Shown here: positions 9,666 through 18,720 of the stretch, one piece after another | Layout: each line of letters opens with the position of its first letter | Position numbering within the stretch: the first letter of the stretch is position 1 | Origin: Paractinoplanes atraurantiacus | GTDB lineage: Bacteria > Actinomycetota > Actinomycetes > Mycobacteriales > Micromonosporaceae | Assembly: GCF_900215205.1 (NCBI RefSeq) | Contig: NZ_OBDY01000001.1 | Location: 740,786 to 804,785 of the forward strand | Length of the DNA stretch: 64,000 bases | Direction of reading: 5' to 3' | Program-made: the position numbers and the translations under genes | Notes under the pieces: generated by a model | Told to the model about the DNA's origin: nothing | What the model saw: the letters and a program-made list of their open reading frames with translations, nothing else | Database searches by the model: none

Positions 9666-10756
9666 GCGCGCTCTCCGCGGCCCTGCCGGACTTCCCCTGG
9701 GATCTCCTGGAGCCGGCCAAGGCCAAGGCCGCCGCTCACCCCGACGGGATCGTCGACCTCTCGGTCGGCACCCCGGTCGACGCGGTACCCGAGCTGATCC
9801 GGCGCGCCCTCGCGGACGCGTCGGACGCTCCCGGCTACCCGCTGACCGCCGGCACCCCGGCGCTGCGGGCGGCGATCGGTGAGTGGCTGGCCCGCGCCTG
9901 CAACGCGTCGGGCACCCTGGGCGTGCTGCCGACGATCGGCTCCAAGGAGCTTGTCGCCTGGCTGCCCACACTGCTCGGCGTGGGTCCGGGCGACGTCGTG
10001 GTGATCCCGTCGGTCTGCTACCCGACGTACGAGGTGGGCGTCCGCCTGGCCGGCGCGACCGTGATCCGCGCGGACTCGCTGACCGCGGTCGGCCCCACCC
10101 CGCGCGTCAAGCTGATCTGGATCAACTCGCCGTCCAACCCGACCGGCAAGGTCCTCCCGGCCGAGCACCTGCGCAAGGTCGTCGACTGGGCGCGCGAGCG
10201 CGGCGCCGTGGTCGCCAGCGACGAGTGCTACCTGTCGCTGGGTTGGGAGACGCAGCCGGTCTCGGTGCTCGACGACGCGGTGACCGGCGGCGACTACACC
10301 GGCGTGATCGCGGTGCACTCGCTGTCCAAGCGGTCCAACCTCGCGGGCTACCGTGCCGGCTTCGTGGGCGGCGACCCGGCCCTGATCGGCGAGCTGCTGG
10401 CGGTCCGCAAACACGCCGGCATGATCGTTCCGGCGCCGGTCCAGGCGGCCATGATCGCGGCGCTGGGCGACGAGACGCACGTGGACGAGCAGCGCGCCCG
10501 GTACGCGGAACGCCGCGAGTCGCTCCGTACGGCCCTGGTGAAAGCCGGTTTTGAGATCAGCCACTCGGAAGCGGGCCTCTACCTGTGGTCGACCCGCGGC
10601 GAGGACAGCTGGCAGACGGTCGACTGGCTCGCTTCGCGAGGGATCCTGGCGGCGCCGGGGGCGTTCTACGGCCCGGCGGCGGAGAAGCACGTACGGATAG
10701 CTCTGACCGCGACCGATGAGCGGGTCGCGGCGGCCGTCCAGCGCCTTCTTTCCTGA
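9662..10756 (+). CDS. dapC: Succinyldiaminopimelate transaminase
   Basis: A 364-residue class I/II PLP aminotransferase converting N-succinyl-2-amino-6-oxopimelate to N-succinyl-LL-DAP in lysine/peptidoglycan biosynthesis. PLP-binding residues are visible: Lys223 in [15 protein letters not shown], Asn159 in NSPSNPTGK and Asp187 in ASDECY. The start is a TTG overlapping the fdxA stop (TTGA), which keeps the family N-terminus LPDFPWD near residue 10. dapD and dapE are about 18 kb downstream, so the succinylase branch is represented in this window. Confidence 0.92.
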   Translation: MSALSAALPDFPWDLLEPAKAKAAAHPDGIVDLSVGTPVDAVPELIRRALADASDAPGYPLTAGTPALRAAIGEWLARACNASGTLGVLPTIGSKELVAWLPTLLGVGPGDVVVIPSVCYPTYEVGVRLAGATVIRADSLTAVGPTPRVKLIWINSPSNPTGKVLPAEHLRKVVDWARERGAVVASDECYLSLGWETQPVSVLDDAVTGGDYTGVIAVHSLSKRSNLAGYRAGFVGGDPALIGELLAVRKHAGMIVPAPVQAAMIAALGDETHVDEQRARYAERRESLRTALVKAGFEISHSEAGLYLWSTRGEDSWQTVDWLASRGILAAPGAFYGPAAEKHVRIALTATDERVAAAVQRLLS

Positions 10757-10844
10757 TCTTTCCGTCTTTCCGGCCCGCCGCGGTTCGACAGCGGTCGCTA
10801 CGTTGGTTGCGTTGCGAGACGACGTAACTACGGGGGAGGCGGCC

Positions 10845-11216
10845 GTGGGTGACGGCATTCGCGTCGAGAGCGACGGCATGACGGCATTTTCCGGCAAGGT
10901 CCACGACGACACGTCCCGGACGATCGAGCCGGGCTACTCCGACGCCCGGGTCTATCTCGATTCGGGCGTACGGTTCGGCGCCACCAACGCGGGCGGTGGC
11001 GTGCACGCCGCGAAGCAGAGGTACGCGGACAGCCTGCGCGCCTCATCCGAGAACATCGTCGAATACATGTACGCGGCCAGGGTGCTCGCCGACGCGGCGA
11101 CGTCGGTGGCCGCGATGTTCGACCGGACCGACCTGACCGCCCAGGAACGCGTCGACTACGTCAACGGGGCGTTGCACGCGGCGGCGGTCTCGGTTACGTC
11201 GAGGCCGGCACTATGA
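10845..11216 (+). CDS. Small helical protein, putative type VII secretion-like substrate
   Basis: A 123-residue, mostly helical protein with no signal peptide. GTG 10845 follows a strong GGGGGAGG site. The size, the helical pattern (for example KQRYADSLRASSENIVEYMYAARVLADAA) and the position directly before a PPE/WXG-like protein and a mycosin-like protease suggest an ESX-type partner protein, but no WXG motif is present. Its stop overlaps the next ATG by 4 bp. Exact family not recognised. Confidence 0.6.
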   Translation: MGDGIRVESDGMTAFSGKVHDDTSRTIEPGYSDARVYLDSGVRFGATNAGGGVHAAKQRYADSLRASSENIVEYMYAARVLADAATSVAAMFDRTDLTAQERVDYVNGALHAAAVSVTSRPAL

Positions 11217-13156
11217 GCGACGGCGTGCTGACCAGCAGCTGGTGCACCAACTGGGCGGCCTACAACACGCCCCGGCTGTGGTCGATGGTCATGGACGAGG
11301 ACGACGCGACGGCCCGCTCGCAGGTGGGCGCGTGGCGGCAGCTGGCGGGTTCGGTCCGCAGCGAGAAGGAAGCGCTGGAGGCGGCCCGGGCCGACCTGGT
11401 GGCGGCGTGGCCGCCGGAGGAGAATGCGTCGGCGGCGGCCTTCGTCAACCAGCTCGACAACCTGATCGCCCGGCTCGAGACGGCGTCGGCCGACGCGGAC
11501 ACGACGGCGAACGGGCTGGACAGCATCCTGAACGCGCTGGCCGGGGCCAAAGAGCAGATCAGGCCGCTGTGGGAGCGGTACAAGGACAAGAGCAGCGACG
11601 TGGTGCCGCGCTGGTTCGACAGCGCCGAGGACGAGATCGACGAACAAGCCCGCCAACACATGATCAACGCGGAGCGCGCGGTCTCGGACGCGGTGGCAAT
11701 GCTGAAGGTGCCGAGCGCGTTCGAGTTTCGCATCGAAGGGGTGAAGGAATGGCCGCCCCCGCCGCCGGTCGGTGGAGGCTCGTCACGACTCGGGCCGGGC
11801 GGCATCGATGTGCCGGTGCCGCACGAGCCAGTGCCGCCGCTGCCCGGGGCCGAAGCGACGCTGCCGGACGGCGTCGGTGGCGCAGAGGCCGATTTGGGGA
11901 GCGGTGCCGGCTTGGGGAGCGGTGCTGGCTTGGGGAGCGGTGCTGGCTTGGGGAGCGGTGCTGGCTTGGGCGGCGGAGCCGGCTTGGGCAGCGGAGTTGG
12001 TACCGGCGTCGGCGGTCCTGATCTGGCCGGCGTGATCAACCCGCCGGGTGTGGGCGGCGAGGCCGGACCGGTGCCGGGCGGTGGAACACAGCTGCCGGGT
12101 GCCGGTGGGGGACCTCAAGTCGTACCAGGTTTGTTGCCGGGCGCGGGCGGAGGGCCGATCGTCGGAGGCGGTGGCCTGGGCCGGCCGCCGGTGGGTTCCG
12201 TACCACCGGCTTCCGCGACGGGACGGGCGCCTGGTCGTACGCCCCTGCCGTCCGGCGCGGTGATCGGCGAGCGCGGCGCGCCGGGTGTCGGCGGTGGCAT
12301 CGGATCGGCGGGGCGTGGGGTGCCGGGTGTCGGCGGTGGCGCCGGATCGGCGGGGCGCGGGGGGCCGGGTGCAGTTCCGCCTGGAAGCGTAGGCCGTGGT
12401 GCGACCGGGGCAGCCGGCCGTGCGGGAGCCGTCGGCCGCGGGGAATCCGCTGGCCGTGCGGGGGTTGCCGGCCGTGCCGGGTCTGCTGGCCGTGCGGGTG
12501 GCGAGATCGGCGGCGGCCGGGCCGCGTCGGCCGTTGGTGGCGCTGGTCCGCAGCTCGCCGGTGCGGGTGGGCGCGGCGTCGGCGGCGCTGCGGGCCGTGT
12601 TCCCGCCGCGGGTGGTCGCCGGGGTCGATCCGATCGCCGCGCGGGCTCCGGCGCCGGCGAGCAGATCGGCGTTTCCGACTCCGCGGTGGGAGGCGTGAGC
12701 GGAGGAGTCGACGGGGTGAGCTCGCCCATCGGCGGGCCGCTCGCGGCGCAGCCCAGGGCGGCTCGGTCCGGCGTCGGTGGCTCCAGCGCTCGGCCTGGTG
12801 TTGGTGGCTCCAGCGCTCGGCCTGGTGTTGGTGGCTCCAGCGCTCGGTCTGGTGTTGGTGGCTCCAGCGCTCGGTTCGGTGTCAGCGGCTCCGGTGGGGG
12901 TCGGGTTCCGCGACCGGCGTGGTTGCCGGACGACCCGGTGGGACCCGAGCGTCATCAGTCGGGTGCCGGTGGGATGGCGCAGGCGCACGGTGGTGGTGCC
13001 CGTCGCGGGCGGAGCGCTGACGGGCAGGCCGGGTTCGATCCGGACAGCGCCTGGCATGTCGCCGAAGGCGTTGCTCCCGTGATCGCGCCCGGGGAGGACC
13101 ACGACAGGCATGAGCCGGGGCCGAACGTGATCGGCCACCGCGGGGTGAGCGCTTGA
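11213..13156 (+). CDS. Large repeat-rich PPE/WXG-like protein, putative type VII secretion substrate
   Basis: A 647-residue protein. Residues 1-175 are helical with Trp-rich segments (SSWCTNWAAYNTPRLWSMV, ARADLVAAWPPEENASAAAF) like ESX/PPE-type proteins. From about 180 to 590 it is a Gly/Ala/Pro-rich, probably disordered tail containing two tandem repeat blocks. The last 40 residues form a distinct motif (FDPDSAWHVAEGVAPVI, then a D/H-rich PGPNVIGHRG end) that I recall at the C-termini of similar actinobacterial proteins. No signal peptide is seen, in keeping with ESX-like export. The next gene encodes a mycosin-like protease. Length may vary between strains because of the repeats. Confidence 0.65.
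   Translation: MSDGVLTSSWCTNWAAYNTPRLWSMVMDEDDATARSQVGAWRQLAGSVRSEKEALEAARADLVAAWPPEENASAAAFVNQLDNLIARLETASADADTTANGLDSILNALAGAKEQIRPLWERYKDKSSDVVPRWFDSAEDEIDEQARQHMINAERAVSDAVAMLKVPSAFEFRIEGVKEWPPPPPVGGGSSRLGPGGIDVPVPHEPVPPLPGAEATLPDGVGGAEADLGSGAGLGSGAGLGSGAGLGSGAGLGGGAGLGSGVGTGVGGPDLAGVINPPGVGGEAGPVPGGGTQLPGAGGGPQVVPGLLPGAGGGPIVGGGGLGRPPVGSVPPASATGRAPGRTPLPSGAVIGERGAPGVGGGIGSAGRGVPGVGGGAGSAGRGGPGAVPPGSVGRGATGAAGRAGAVGRGESAGRAGVAGRAGSAGRAGGEIGGGRAASAVGGAGPQLAGAGGRGVGGAAGRVPAAGGRRGRSDRRAGSGAGEQIGVSDSAVGGVSGGVDGVSSPIGGPLAAQPRAARSGVGGSSARPGVGGSSARPGVGGSSARSGVGGSSARFGVSGSGGGRVPRPAWLPDDPVGPERHQSGAGGMAQAHGGGARRGRSADGQAGFDPDSAWHVAEGVAPVIAPGEDHDRHEPGPNVIGHRGVSA
11894..12001 (+). repeat. Six tandem 18-bp in-frame repeats
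   Basis: Consecutive 18-bp units, the first four nearly identical (TTGGGGAGCGGTGCTGGC type) and the last two diverged, encode (LGSGAG)n in the tail of the PPE-like protein. The unit is a multiple of 3, so copy-number change would preserve frame. Confidence 0.95.
12770..12877 (+). repeat. Four tandem 27-bp in-frame repeats
   Basis: Four nearly identical 27-bp units encode (GVGGSSAR-P/S/F)n. This is a second, different block in the same disordered tail. Confidence 0.95.
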
Positions 13157-13158
13157 GG

Positions 13159-13184
13159 TTTTCCACAATCATGGGTTGTCCACA
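13159..13184 (+). other. Pair of DnaA-box-like 9-mers
   Basis: TTTTCCACA (13159-13167) and TTGTCCACA (13176-13184), 17 bp apart in the same orientation, lie between the PPE-like and protease genes. The second equals the usual actinobacterial DnaA box. Two sites alone are weak evidence for function. Confidence 0.45.
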
Positions 13185-13255
13185 GGCGACGAACGTGATC
13201 TAGCGATTTTTGTCCATAATGGGCGTCGGGGGCTCCCCCTGGGAGGGCGGGATCC

Positions 13256-14332
13256 GTGGGTGGGCGCGTGATGAGCAGCAGGATCGGGGCGGTGTGCGGG
13301 GTCGCGCTGCTCCTCGTGCTGGCCGGTGGGGTGCCGGCCCGAGCCGACGTCTGGCGTGACCGGCAGTGGTACTTCGCGCCCATGCAGCTCGCCCGAGCGC
13401 AAACCCTCGCCCGGGGCGGCGCCGGCGTCACCGTGGCCGTGATCGACACCGGCGTCGACGGCCGGCACCGGGATCTTCAGGGTGCCGTCGTCGGTGGCCG
13501 CTACACACCGCGTGACGAGCCTGCCGGCAATGTGACCAGCGGACCGCACGGCACCGCCATGGCCGCCCTGATCGCCGGCCGCGGGCACGGTGACGGGGCC
13601 GGGATTCTCGGTGTGGCGCCCCGGAGCAAGGTCATGCCGATAAGGCCGGTCATGGACCACGCTTTGGTCGTCGAGGGCATCGAGTGGGCGATCGCGCACG
13701 GCGCCAAGGTGATCAACATGTCGTTCGAGTTGGCGTCGGACGGGACGTTGCAGCGGGCGGTGGCCAAGGCCGCGGCCGCCGATGTGGTGCTGGTCGCGGC
13801 GGCCGGCAACGAGAACCGGGGTGTCAGTGAGCCGGCGCGCTATCCGGGGGTGATCGCGGTCGGCTCGGTGGGCCGCGACAACAAGGTCACCGGTTTTTCC
13901 AACCATGGGCCCGAGCTGGACGTCGTCGCCTACGGCGTCGACATTCCGGTGGTTCGGCCGGGCGGTGCGTACGCGGTCACGAACGGCACCAGTGTCTCGT
14001 CGGCGATTGTCGCCGGCGCGGTGGCGCTGGTCCGGGCGCGTTTCCCGGACATGCCGGCCGATGAGGTCGTCGATCGGATCATGGACACGGCCGTCGATCG
14101 GGGTCCGAAGGGCCGCGACGACCGGTACGGGTCGGGGCAGCTCGATGTGCTGGCCGCGCTGACCGCGAAGCGTGCGCCGAAAAGCGTGAGCCCCGCGCCG
14201 GCGAGGGTGGCCGAGGCGGCGGCGCCGACGAAGGAGGAATCAGCAACACCATTGCTGATCGTGATCACTGGATCACTCTTGTTGATCGCCGGGCTGGTCT
14301 TGCTGGTGCTGCTCAGAAGGCGAAACTCCTGA
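13256..14332 (+). CDS. Mycosin-like subtilisin (S8) protease, membrane anchored
   Basis: A 358-residue secreted serine protease of the type VII mycosin (MycP) kind. It has a signal peptide (about 1-30, ending PARAD), the catalytic triad Asp64 (VIDTG), His98 (PHGTAMA) and Ser246 (NGTSVS), oxyanion Asn185 (AAAGNE), a linker, one C-terminal transmembrane helix (about 331-353) and an RRR stop-transfer end. In mycobacteria MycP proteases stabilise the ESX membrane complex and cleave substrates. The GTG start at 13256 has GGGAGG upstream; ATG at 13271 is an alternative. It follows two putative ESX substrates, but no EccB/C/D/E gene is in the window. Confidence 0.85.
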   Translation: MGGRVMSSRIGAVCGVALLLVLAGGVPARADVWRDRQWYFAPMQLARAQTLARGGAGVTVAVIDTGVDGRHRDLQGAVVGGRYTPRDEPAGNVTSGPHGTAMAALIAGRGHGDGAGILGVAPRSKVMPIRPVMDHALVVEGIEWAIAHGAKVINMSFELASDGTLQRAVAKAAAADVVLVAAAGNENRGVSEPARYPGVIAVGSVGRDNKVTGFSNHGPELDVVAYGVDIPVVRPGGAYAVTNGTSVSSAIVAGAVALVRARFPDMPADEVVDRIMDTAVDRGPKGRDDRYGSGQLDVLAALTAKRAPKSVSPAPARVAEAAAPTKEESATPLLIVITGSLLLIAGLVLLVLLRRRNS

Positions 14333-14431
14333 TCAAGACCCGGATCGGATGATCGGAGGGTATTCGTGGGGTCGAATGGTTGCCGGGTTCTGCGCTACTC
14401 TCGGTGTCAGCCGGAGATCGGGGGAGCGCCG

Positions 14432-15070
14432 GTGAGCTCATTCGCCCATGCACCACGTAAAGCCCATGCACCACGCAAAGCGGATAACGACGTACGCCTC
14501 GCCGACGCGAGGCGGTTCGTGTCCGATGTCGAGTCGATGCCGGGTCACACCCAGCGCATCACCGGCCCGGACCGGACGGGCACCGCTTGGGCGGTGGTCG
14601 ACTCGGTGGGCCGCTTCGTCGACATCGGACTGCGGCCCGGCTGGTGGGAGGCCCTGGGGCCGGACGGCGTGGCCGCCGGCCTGATCGAGGCCCTGGAATC
14701 GGCCCGGACCAAAGCGGCTCTGGTGCCGTTGCTGCTGCGCCGGGGCGGCCCGCCTCAGGATCGGGACGAGGGCGTGGCGGCGGCCGGCCCGGGCGACTCC
14801 CTTGATGTCGCGCGCGGCCGCATAGCCGAGGCCTACCGGCTGATCGACGAGGCCGGCAAGCGGATGCGGGAGCAGCAGGCGAGCCGGGTCATCGCCGGCC
14901 CGCGCGGCCTGTTCCGGCTGCATGTGCGCGGCGGGCGGATCGACCGGGCCGAGACCGGGCCGCAACGGCCGGGGCCCGGCGACACCGAGCGGCTCGTCGC
15001 CGACGCGCGGGACGCGCTCACCGAGCTGGCGCGGGGCCGTGACGGCGCCCTCGACGCGTGGCAGCGCTGA
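14432..15070 (+). CDS. YbaB/EbfC-like domain protein of the type VII-like island
   Basis: A 212-residue protein. The central part (about 35-105: GTAWAVVDSVGRFVDIGLRPGWWEALGPDGVA...LIEALESARTKA) follows the YbaB/EbfC pattern seen in ESX-associated proteins such as EspL. The second half (about 130-212) is helical, then repeats a short beta-like LFRLHVRGGRIDRAE stretch, perhaps a second copy of the fold. GTG 14432 has GGGGGAG upstream; a GTG at 14366 would add 22 residues. An 18-bp duplication lies at its 5' end. Function not known; nucleoid or chaperone roles are only inferred from the family. Confidence 0.6.
   Translation: MSSFAHAPRKAHAPRKADNDVRLADARRFVSDVESMPGHTQRITGPDRTGTAWAVVDSVGRFVDIGLRPGWWEALGPDGVAAGLIEALESARTKAALVPLLLRRGGPPQDRDEGVAAAGPGDSLDVARGRIAEAYRLIDEAGKRMREQQASRVIAGPRGLFRLHVRGGRIDRAETGPQRPGPGDTERLVADARDALTELARGRDGALDAWQR
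14444..14479 (+). repeat. Tandem 18-bp duplication in the 5' coding region
   Basis: Two adjacent 18-bp copies with one mismatch encode AHAPRK twice near the N-terminus of the YbaB-like protein. The frame is kept, so this looks like a recent slippage event. Confidence 0.9.
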
Positions 15071-15077
15071 CGGCGCC

Positions 15078-15653
15078 ATGACGGCTGAGAGCGCAGCGGG
15101 CGCGTTCCGTGAGGCCACCGACCTGGTGCGGGAGACGGCCGGCTGGCTGGGCGAGGCCTGGCAGCAGTTCGCCGCGTCGGTGCGGGATCTGATCGGGCGA
15201 GCGCGGCTCTTTCTGCGTGAGGACGGCGTCTGGTCATCGGTCGTACGTCATCTGCCGGCCGACGTCACCGAAGCCATCGCCACGATCGACGCGTTGCTGG
15301 GCCGGCTCGGCCCGGGCATCAACCGGATCATCGAGCTGCTGCGGGTGGCCGCGGGCCGGACCGTGTCGGTGCTCTCGTTGGTGGAGACGGCGTTCTCCCG
15401 GTGGCTGGGGAATGTCAGTGCGGGCACCGTCGCGTACGTCGCAAGTCTGGGTCATCTCGGCGCCGAACTGACCGGCCAGCTCGTCGGGGCGGCGATCGAG
15501 GCCGACGACACCGCGGCCGCCGGCCTGCCCGCGTACGCCGGAAATCTGCGGCGCCTGGCCGACCGGGTCGACCTCTCCGTGCGCCGCAGCGCCGACTGGG
15601 CCGCCGATCTGCAGCGGCTGATGGGTGAGGCGCGTGCCGCCGACCTTCGATAG
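15078..15653 (+). CDS. Hypothetical helical protein of the type VII-like island
   Basis: A 191-residue protein starting 7 bp after the YbaB-like gene, so probably the last gene of the same operon. It is almost entirely helical, with hydrophobic heptad-like spacing and a Trp-rich N-terminus (ETAGWLGEAWQQF), loosely like WXG/PPE helices, but without a clear WXG turn. No signal peptide is seen. I do not recognise a family. The TAG stop is the first half of the probable -10 element of the next gene. Confidence 0.6.
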   Translation: MTAESAAGAFREATDLVRETAGWLGEAWQQFAASVRDLIGRARLFLREDGVWSSVVRHLPADVTEAIATIDALLGRLGPGINRIIELLRVAAGRTVSVLSLVETAFSRWLGNVSAGTVAYVASLGHLGAELTGQLVGAAIEADDTAAAGLPAYAGNLRRLADRVDLSVRRSADWAADLQRLMGEARAADLR

Positions 15654-15663
15654 CGTCTCGTCC

Positions 15664-16308
15664 ATGAGCCAGCAACCGACGATCGTGGTCCGCGGCGAGG
15701 CGTTCCGCGAGGTGCCGCCCGAGCAGGCCGTCATCTCCGTGACCGTGTCCGCTCGCGACCGTGACCGGGAGACCGTGGTCAGCCGGCTTCTCGAGCGCTC
15801 GGCCGAGCTGCGGGCGGTGCTCGAGCGGGAGGACAGCGAGACCGGCGCGGTGCAGGTGTTCCCGGAGCTCAAGCGCGGCAGTGAGCGCGTGGTGGCGTAC
15901 TCGGGAAATGTCGACACCCGGGTGACCGTGACCGATTTCGAGGCGCTCGGCGCGCTTCTGCTGCGACTGGCGGGGCTGGAGTTCGCGTCGGTGTCCGGGC
16001 CGTGGTGGCAGCTGCGGCCGGGCAGCAAGGCCGGCGGCGACGTGCGGCGCGAGGCGATCGCCGACGCGCTGGCCCGCGCGAGGGAATATGCGGCGGCGGT
16101 CGGCGCCCGGGTCGACCGGCTGGTGGAGATCGCCGACGAGGGTGTGGGCGGCGGCCCGGTGATGATGCGCTTCGAAAACCTGAGCGCCGACGCGGCCCAT
16201 GACCCCGACCGCGGGTTCGAGCTCGACCCGCAGCGGCAGACCGTGCAGGCCGCGGTCACGGTCCGGGTGACGATCACCGAGCCCGACCTCTCGGAGGAGA
16301 AGCCGTAG
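15664..16308 (+). CDS. SIMPL-domain (DUF541) protein
   Basis: A 214-residue SIMPL/DUF541 protein: TIVVRGEAFREVPPEQAVISVTVSARD is the typical first strand pair, and the end (AAVTVRVTI) is the typical last strand. Unlike many family members it has no signal peptide, so it should be cytoplasmic. The probable -10 TAGCGT (15651-15656) ends 7 nt before ATG 15664, suggesting leaderless transcription. Function in actinobacteria is unknown; elsewhere family members are linked to stress or surface assembly. Confidence 0.85.
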   Translation: MSQQPTIVVRGEAFREVPPEQAVISVTVSARDRDRETVVSRLLERSAELRAVLEREDSETGAVQVFPELKRGSERVVAYSGNVDTRVTVTDFEALGALLLRLAGLEFASVSGPWWQLRPGSKAGGDVRREAIADALARAREYAAAVGARVDRLVEIADEGVGGGPVMMRFENLSADAAHDPDRGFELDPQRQTVQAAVTVRVTITEPDLSEEKP

Positions 16309-16373
16309 CAGCAGGTTGTCCGCTATCGCGAAAACCGTCCGGAGAACCACCCTTTTAGGCGAGACTGGTCGGC

Positions 16374-17693
16374 ATGCCGAAGGGCCGCGGAGACGTCCTG
16401 CTGCGGGTGGCGAACGTCAACCCGGACAGCGTGACCACACACACCGACCGGGTTCTGTACTCGGCGATCGGTGCTTTCATCCTTCTCTACTTCGTGTACG
16501 CCACGCTAGGTGGCGCCGCCTTCATCGACGCCGGATCCAACTACCAGCACCCCTGGTACCGCTGGCTGGTCGGCCCGATGGTGGCGGCGGGGGTGGTCGC
16601 CTATGACCGGGCCGTCGTGGGCCGGGTGTCGATCAGCTACGAGCGGCTCGACTCGACCGACCCCCAGCACTTCCTGAAGCGGCCGACGATCGGCCTCTAC
16701 GCGGGACGGCTCGGCCTGGCGCTGCTGTTCGCCGTGCTCATCACCGAGCCGTTGATGCTGTCGCGCTATCAGGGCGAGATCGACGCCCGGCTCAACGAGG
16801 TGCACAACCAGCAGCTGAGCCAGATGGACAAGGGCGGCGTCATCGGTACGTACACCGGGCGGCTGGGCGAGCTCAAGCGCGAGACCGCCGCCGACGACGC
16901 GGCGGTGCGCGACCTGACCGACCGGGCGGCCCAGAAGCGGCACGACGCCCGCGCCCTCTACGACCAGGCCCTCGCCGACTCGGCCGGCGACGGCGTGTCC
17001 CGGGCCGCCGGCTGCCCGAGCGGCGGCTACTGCGACTCGCTGGTGAAGCGCTCCCGCTCGCTCGACGCCGAGGCGGCCACGCTCGACAAGCAGGCCGGGG
17101 CCCTGCTCGACACCCAGCGCTCGGCCCGCGAGGCGCGCAACGCCGAGCAGGTGGAGCTGACCCGGCGGATCGGCGACCAGCGGGCCCTGAACACGGAGTC
17201 GGTCCGCGACAACGCCGGCTTCGGCGCCCGCACGGCCGCCATGTGGCATCTGGTGACCACCGACTTCTGGGGCGTCGGCGTCTTCTACATCGGCATCATG
17301 CTGCTGCTGGTGGCGCTCGACTGCGCGGCCGTCGGCCTCAAGTTCGCCTCCAAGGGCAACGCCTACGAGCGCAACGAGGCCCGCGTCGCCCGCCGCCACG
17401 AGTACGAGGCCACCCTGGTGTACGAGCGCGGCATCCAGGACGCCCGCACCTACGGCGACGCGATGGCGAAGGTGGTGGCCGAGAGCATCGAGGCGGCCAC
17501 CCACGACGAGGAGGTGGCGCGCACCTCGGCCGAACGGGCCGGCGAGGTGTTGCGCCACTCGGTCGTGGTGCCGCCCGAGGTCATCGAGCTGGCCGCGCAC
17601 GACGGCAAGCACCATCGCTCCTTGCGCAGCGAGATCCTGCCCTCGGAGCAGGAGCACGACGGCCGCCACCGCCGCAACATCCGCGCTATCTGA
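16374..17693 (+). CDS. DUF4407 membrane protein
   Basis: A 439-residue inner-membrane protein with three N-terminal helices (about 27-48, 63-80, 104-124), a long charged coiled-coil loop (about 135-290) that is probably extracytoplasmic, a fourth helix (about 300-325) and a cytoplasmic helical tail rich in Ala/Glu/Arg. The extracytoplasmic loop has two Cys (GCPSGGYC) that could form a disulfide. This architecture matches the DUF4407 family. Function unknown. Its 3' end overlaps the convergent SDR gene by 8 bp. Confidence 0.85.
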   Translation: MPKGRGDVLLRVANVNPDSVTTHTDRVLYSAIGAFILLYFVYATLGGAAFIDAGSNYQHPWYRWLVGPMVAAGVVAYDRAVVGRVSISYERLDSTDPQHFLKRPTIGLYAGRLGLALLFAVLITEPLMLSRYQGEIDARLNEVHNQQLSQMDKGGVIGTYTGRLGELKRETAADDAAVRDLTDRAAQKRHDARALYDQALADSAGDGVSRAAGCPSGGYCDSLVKRSRSLDAEAATLDKQAGALLDTQRSAREARNAEQVELTRRIGDQRALNTESVRDNAGFGARTAAMWHLVTTDFWGVGVFYIGIMLLLVALDCAAVGLKFASKGNAYERNEARVARRHEYEATLVYERGIQDARTYGDAMAKVVAESIEAATHDEEVARTSAERAGEVLRHSVVVPPEVIELAAHDGKHHRSLRSEILPSEQEHDGRHRRNIRAI

Positions 17694-18684
17694 TCCTGGC
17701 CGCGGCCCACACGGCGGCCGCGGCGCCGGCCAGCCCGGCCGCGACCAGGCCGTGGTGCTGCGACAGCCACAGCTGCGCGCTGCGGGACTTGGCCTGGTCG
17801 TCGAAGGCGCCGTGCGCGCCCGCGTCCGGCTCGCCCGGCCCGTCGGCCGGATCCCACAGGTTCGCCGGCTCGTCCGACGGGCGCTTCTCATCGGTCTGCT
17901 GGCTGTCGAAGCCGGTGCGGGCCAGGTAGCGGTCGAGGACACCGGGCGCGACCGCGTTGGCGATCATCGTGCCGACGGTCGAGCCGCCCACCCAGTATTC
18001 GCGGCGCTTCGGGTGCTCGGCCGCGTAGAGGACGGCCTTCGCGGCCACCTCGGGCTGGTAGATCGGCGGGACCGGCTGGGCCTTGCGGGGCAGCCGGGAC
18101 AGCACCCAGCGGAACTGGGGCGTGTTCACCGCGGGCATCAGCACCATCGTCGTGTGCACGTTGCTCTTGTCGTGCAGCAGCTCGACCCGCAGCGCCTCGT
18201 TGAAGCCCTGGATGGCGTGCTTGGCGCCGCAGTAGGCGGTCTGCAGCGGGATGCCGCGATAGGCCAGTGCCGAGCCGACCTGCACGATCGTGCCGCGGTC
18301 GCGCGGCTGCATGCGGCTCAGCGCGGCTCGGGTGCCGTAGACGTAGCCGAGGTAGGTCACCTCGGTGGTGCGGGTGAACTCGTCCATGCCGATGTCGGCG
18401 AAGCGGGCGAACACCGAGCTGAACGCGTTGTTGACCCACAGGTCGATCGCGCCGAGCTCCTTCTCGACGCGGTCGGCCGCCTCGTCCACCGCGGCGAAGT
18501 CGGCCATGTCCACCTCGATCGGCAGCGGGGTGCCGCCGGCGCGGCGCACGTCCTCGGCGACCGCGGCCAGGCCGTCCGACCCGCGCGCCAGCAGAGCGAC
18601 CGCGTCGCCGCGCGCCGCCAGCCGGCGGGCCACGGCCCGGCCGATGCCGCCGCTCGCGCCGGTCACTACGGAGATCCTTGTCAT
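17686..18684 (-). CDS. SDR-family oxidoreductase with C-terminal membrane helix
   Basis: A 332-residue classical short-chain dehydrogenase. NAD(P) motif TGASGGIG is at residues 8-15, the NNAF motif near 90, and the catalytic Tyr/Lys pair in TAYCGAKHA, with a Ser in GSALAYRG. Residues 1-250 form the enzyme; residues 260-305 are a charged linker and the last 25 residues are a hydrophobic Ala-rich helix, so it may be tail-anchored. Substrate unknown. Confidence 0.88.
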   Translation of the reverse strand: MTRISVVTGASGGIGRAVARRLAARGDAVALLARGSDGLAAVAEDVRRAGGTPLPIEVDMADFAAVDEAADRVEKELGAIDLWVNNAFSSVFARFADIGMDEFTRTTEVTYLGYVYGTRAALSRMQPRDRGTIVQVGSALAYRGIPLQTAYCGAKHAIQGFNEALRVELLHDKSNVHTTMVLMPAVNTPQFRWVLSRLPRKAQPVPPIYQPEVAAKAVLYAAEHPKRREYWVGGSTVGTMIANAVAPGVLDRYLARTGFDSQQTDEKRPSDEPANLWDPADGPGEPDAGAHGAFDDQAKSRSAQLWLSQHHGLVAAGLAGAAAAVWAAARIR

Positions 18685-18720
18685 GCGATGGAGGTTCCGC
18701 GATAGGGGCCCGGGGAAACC

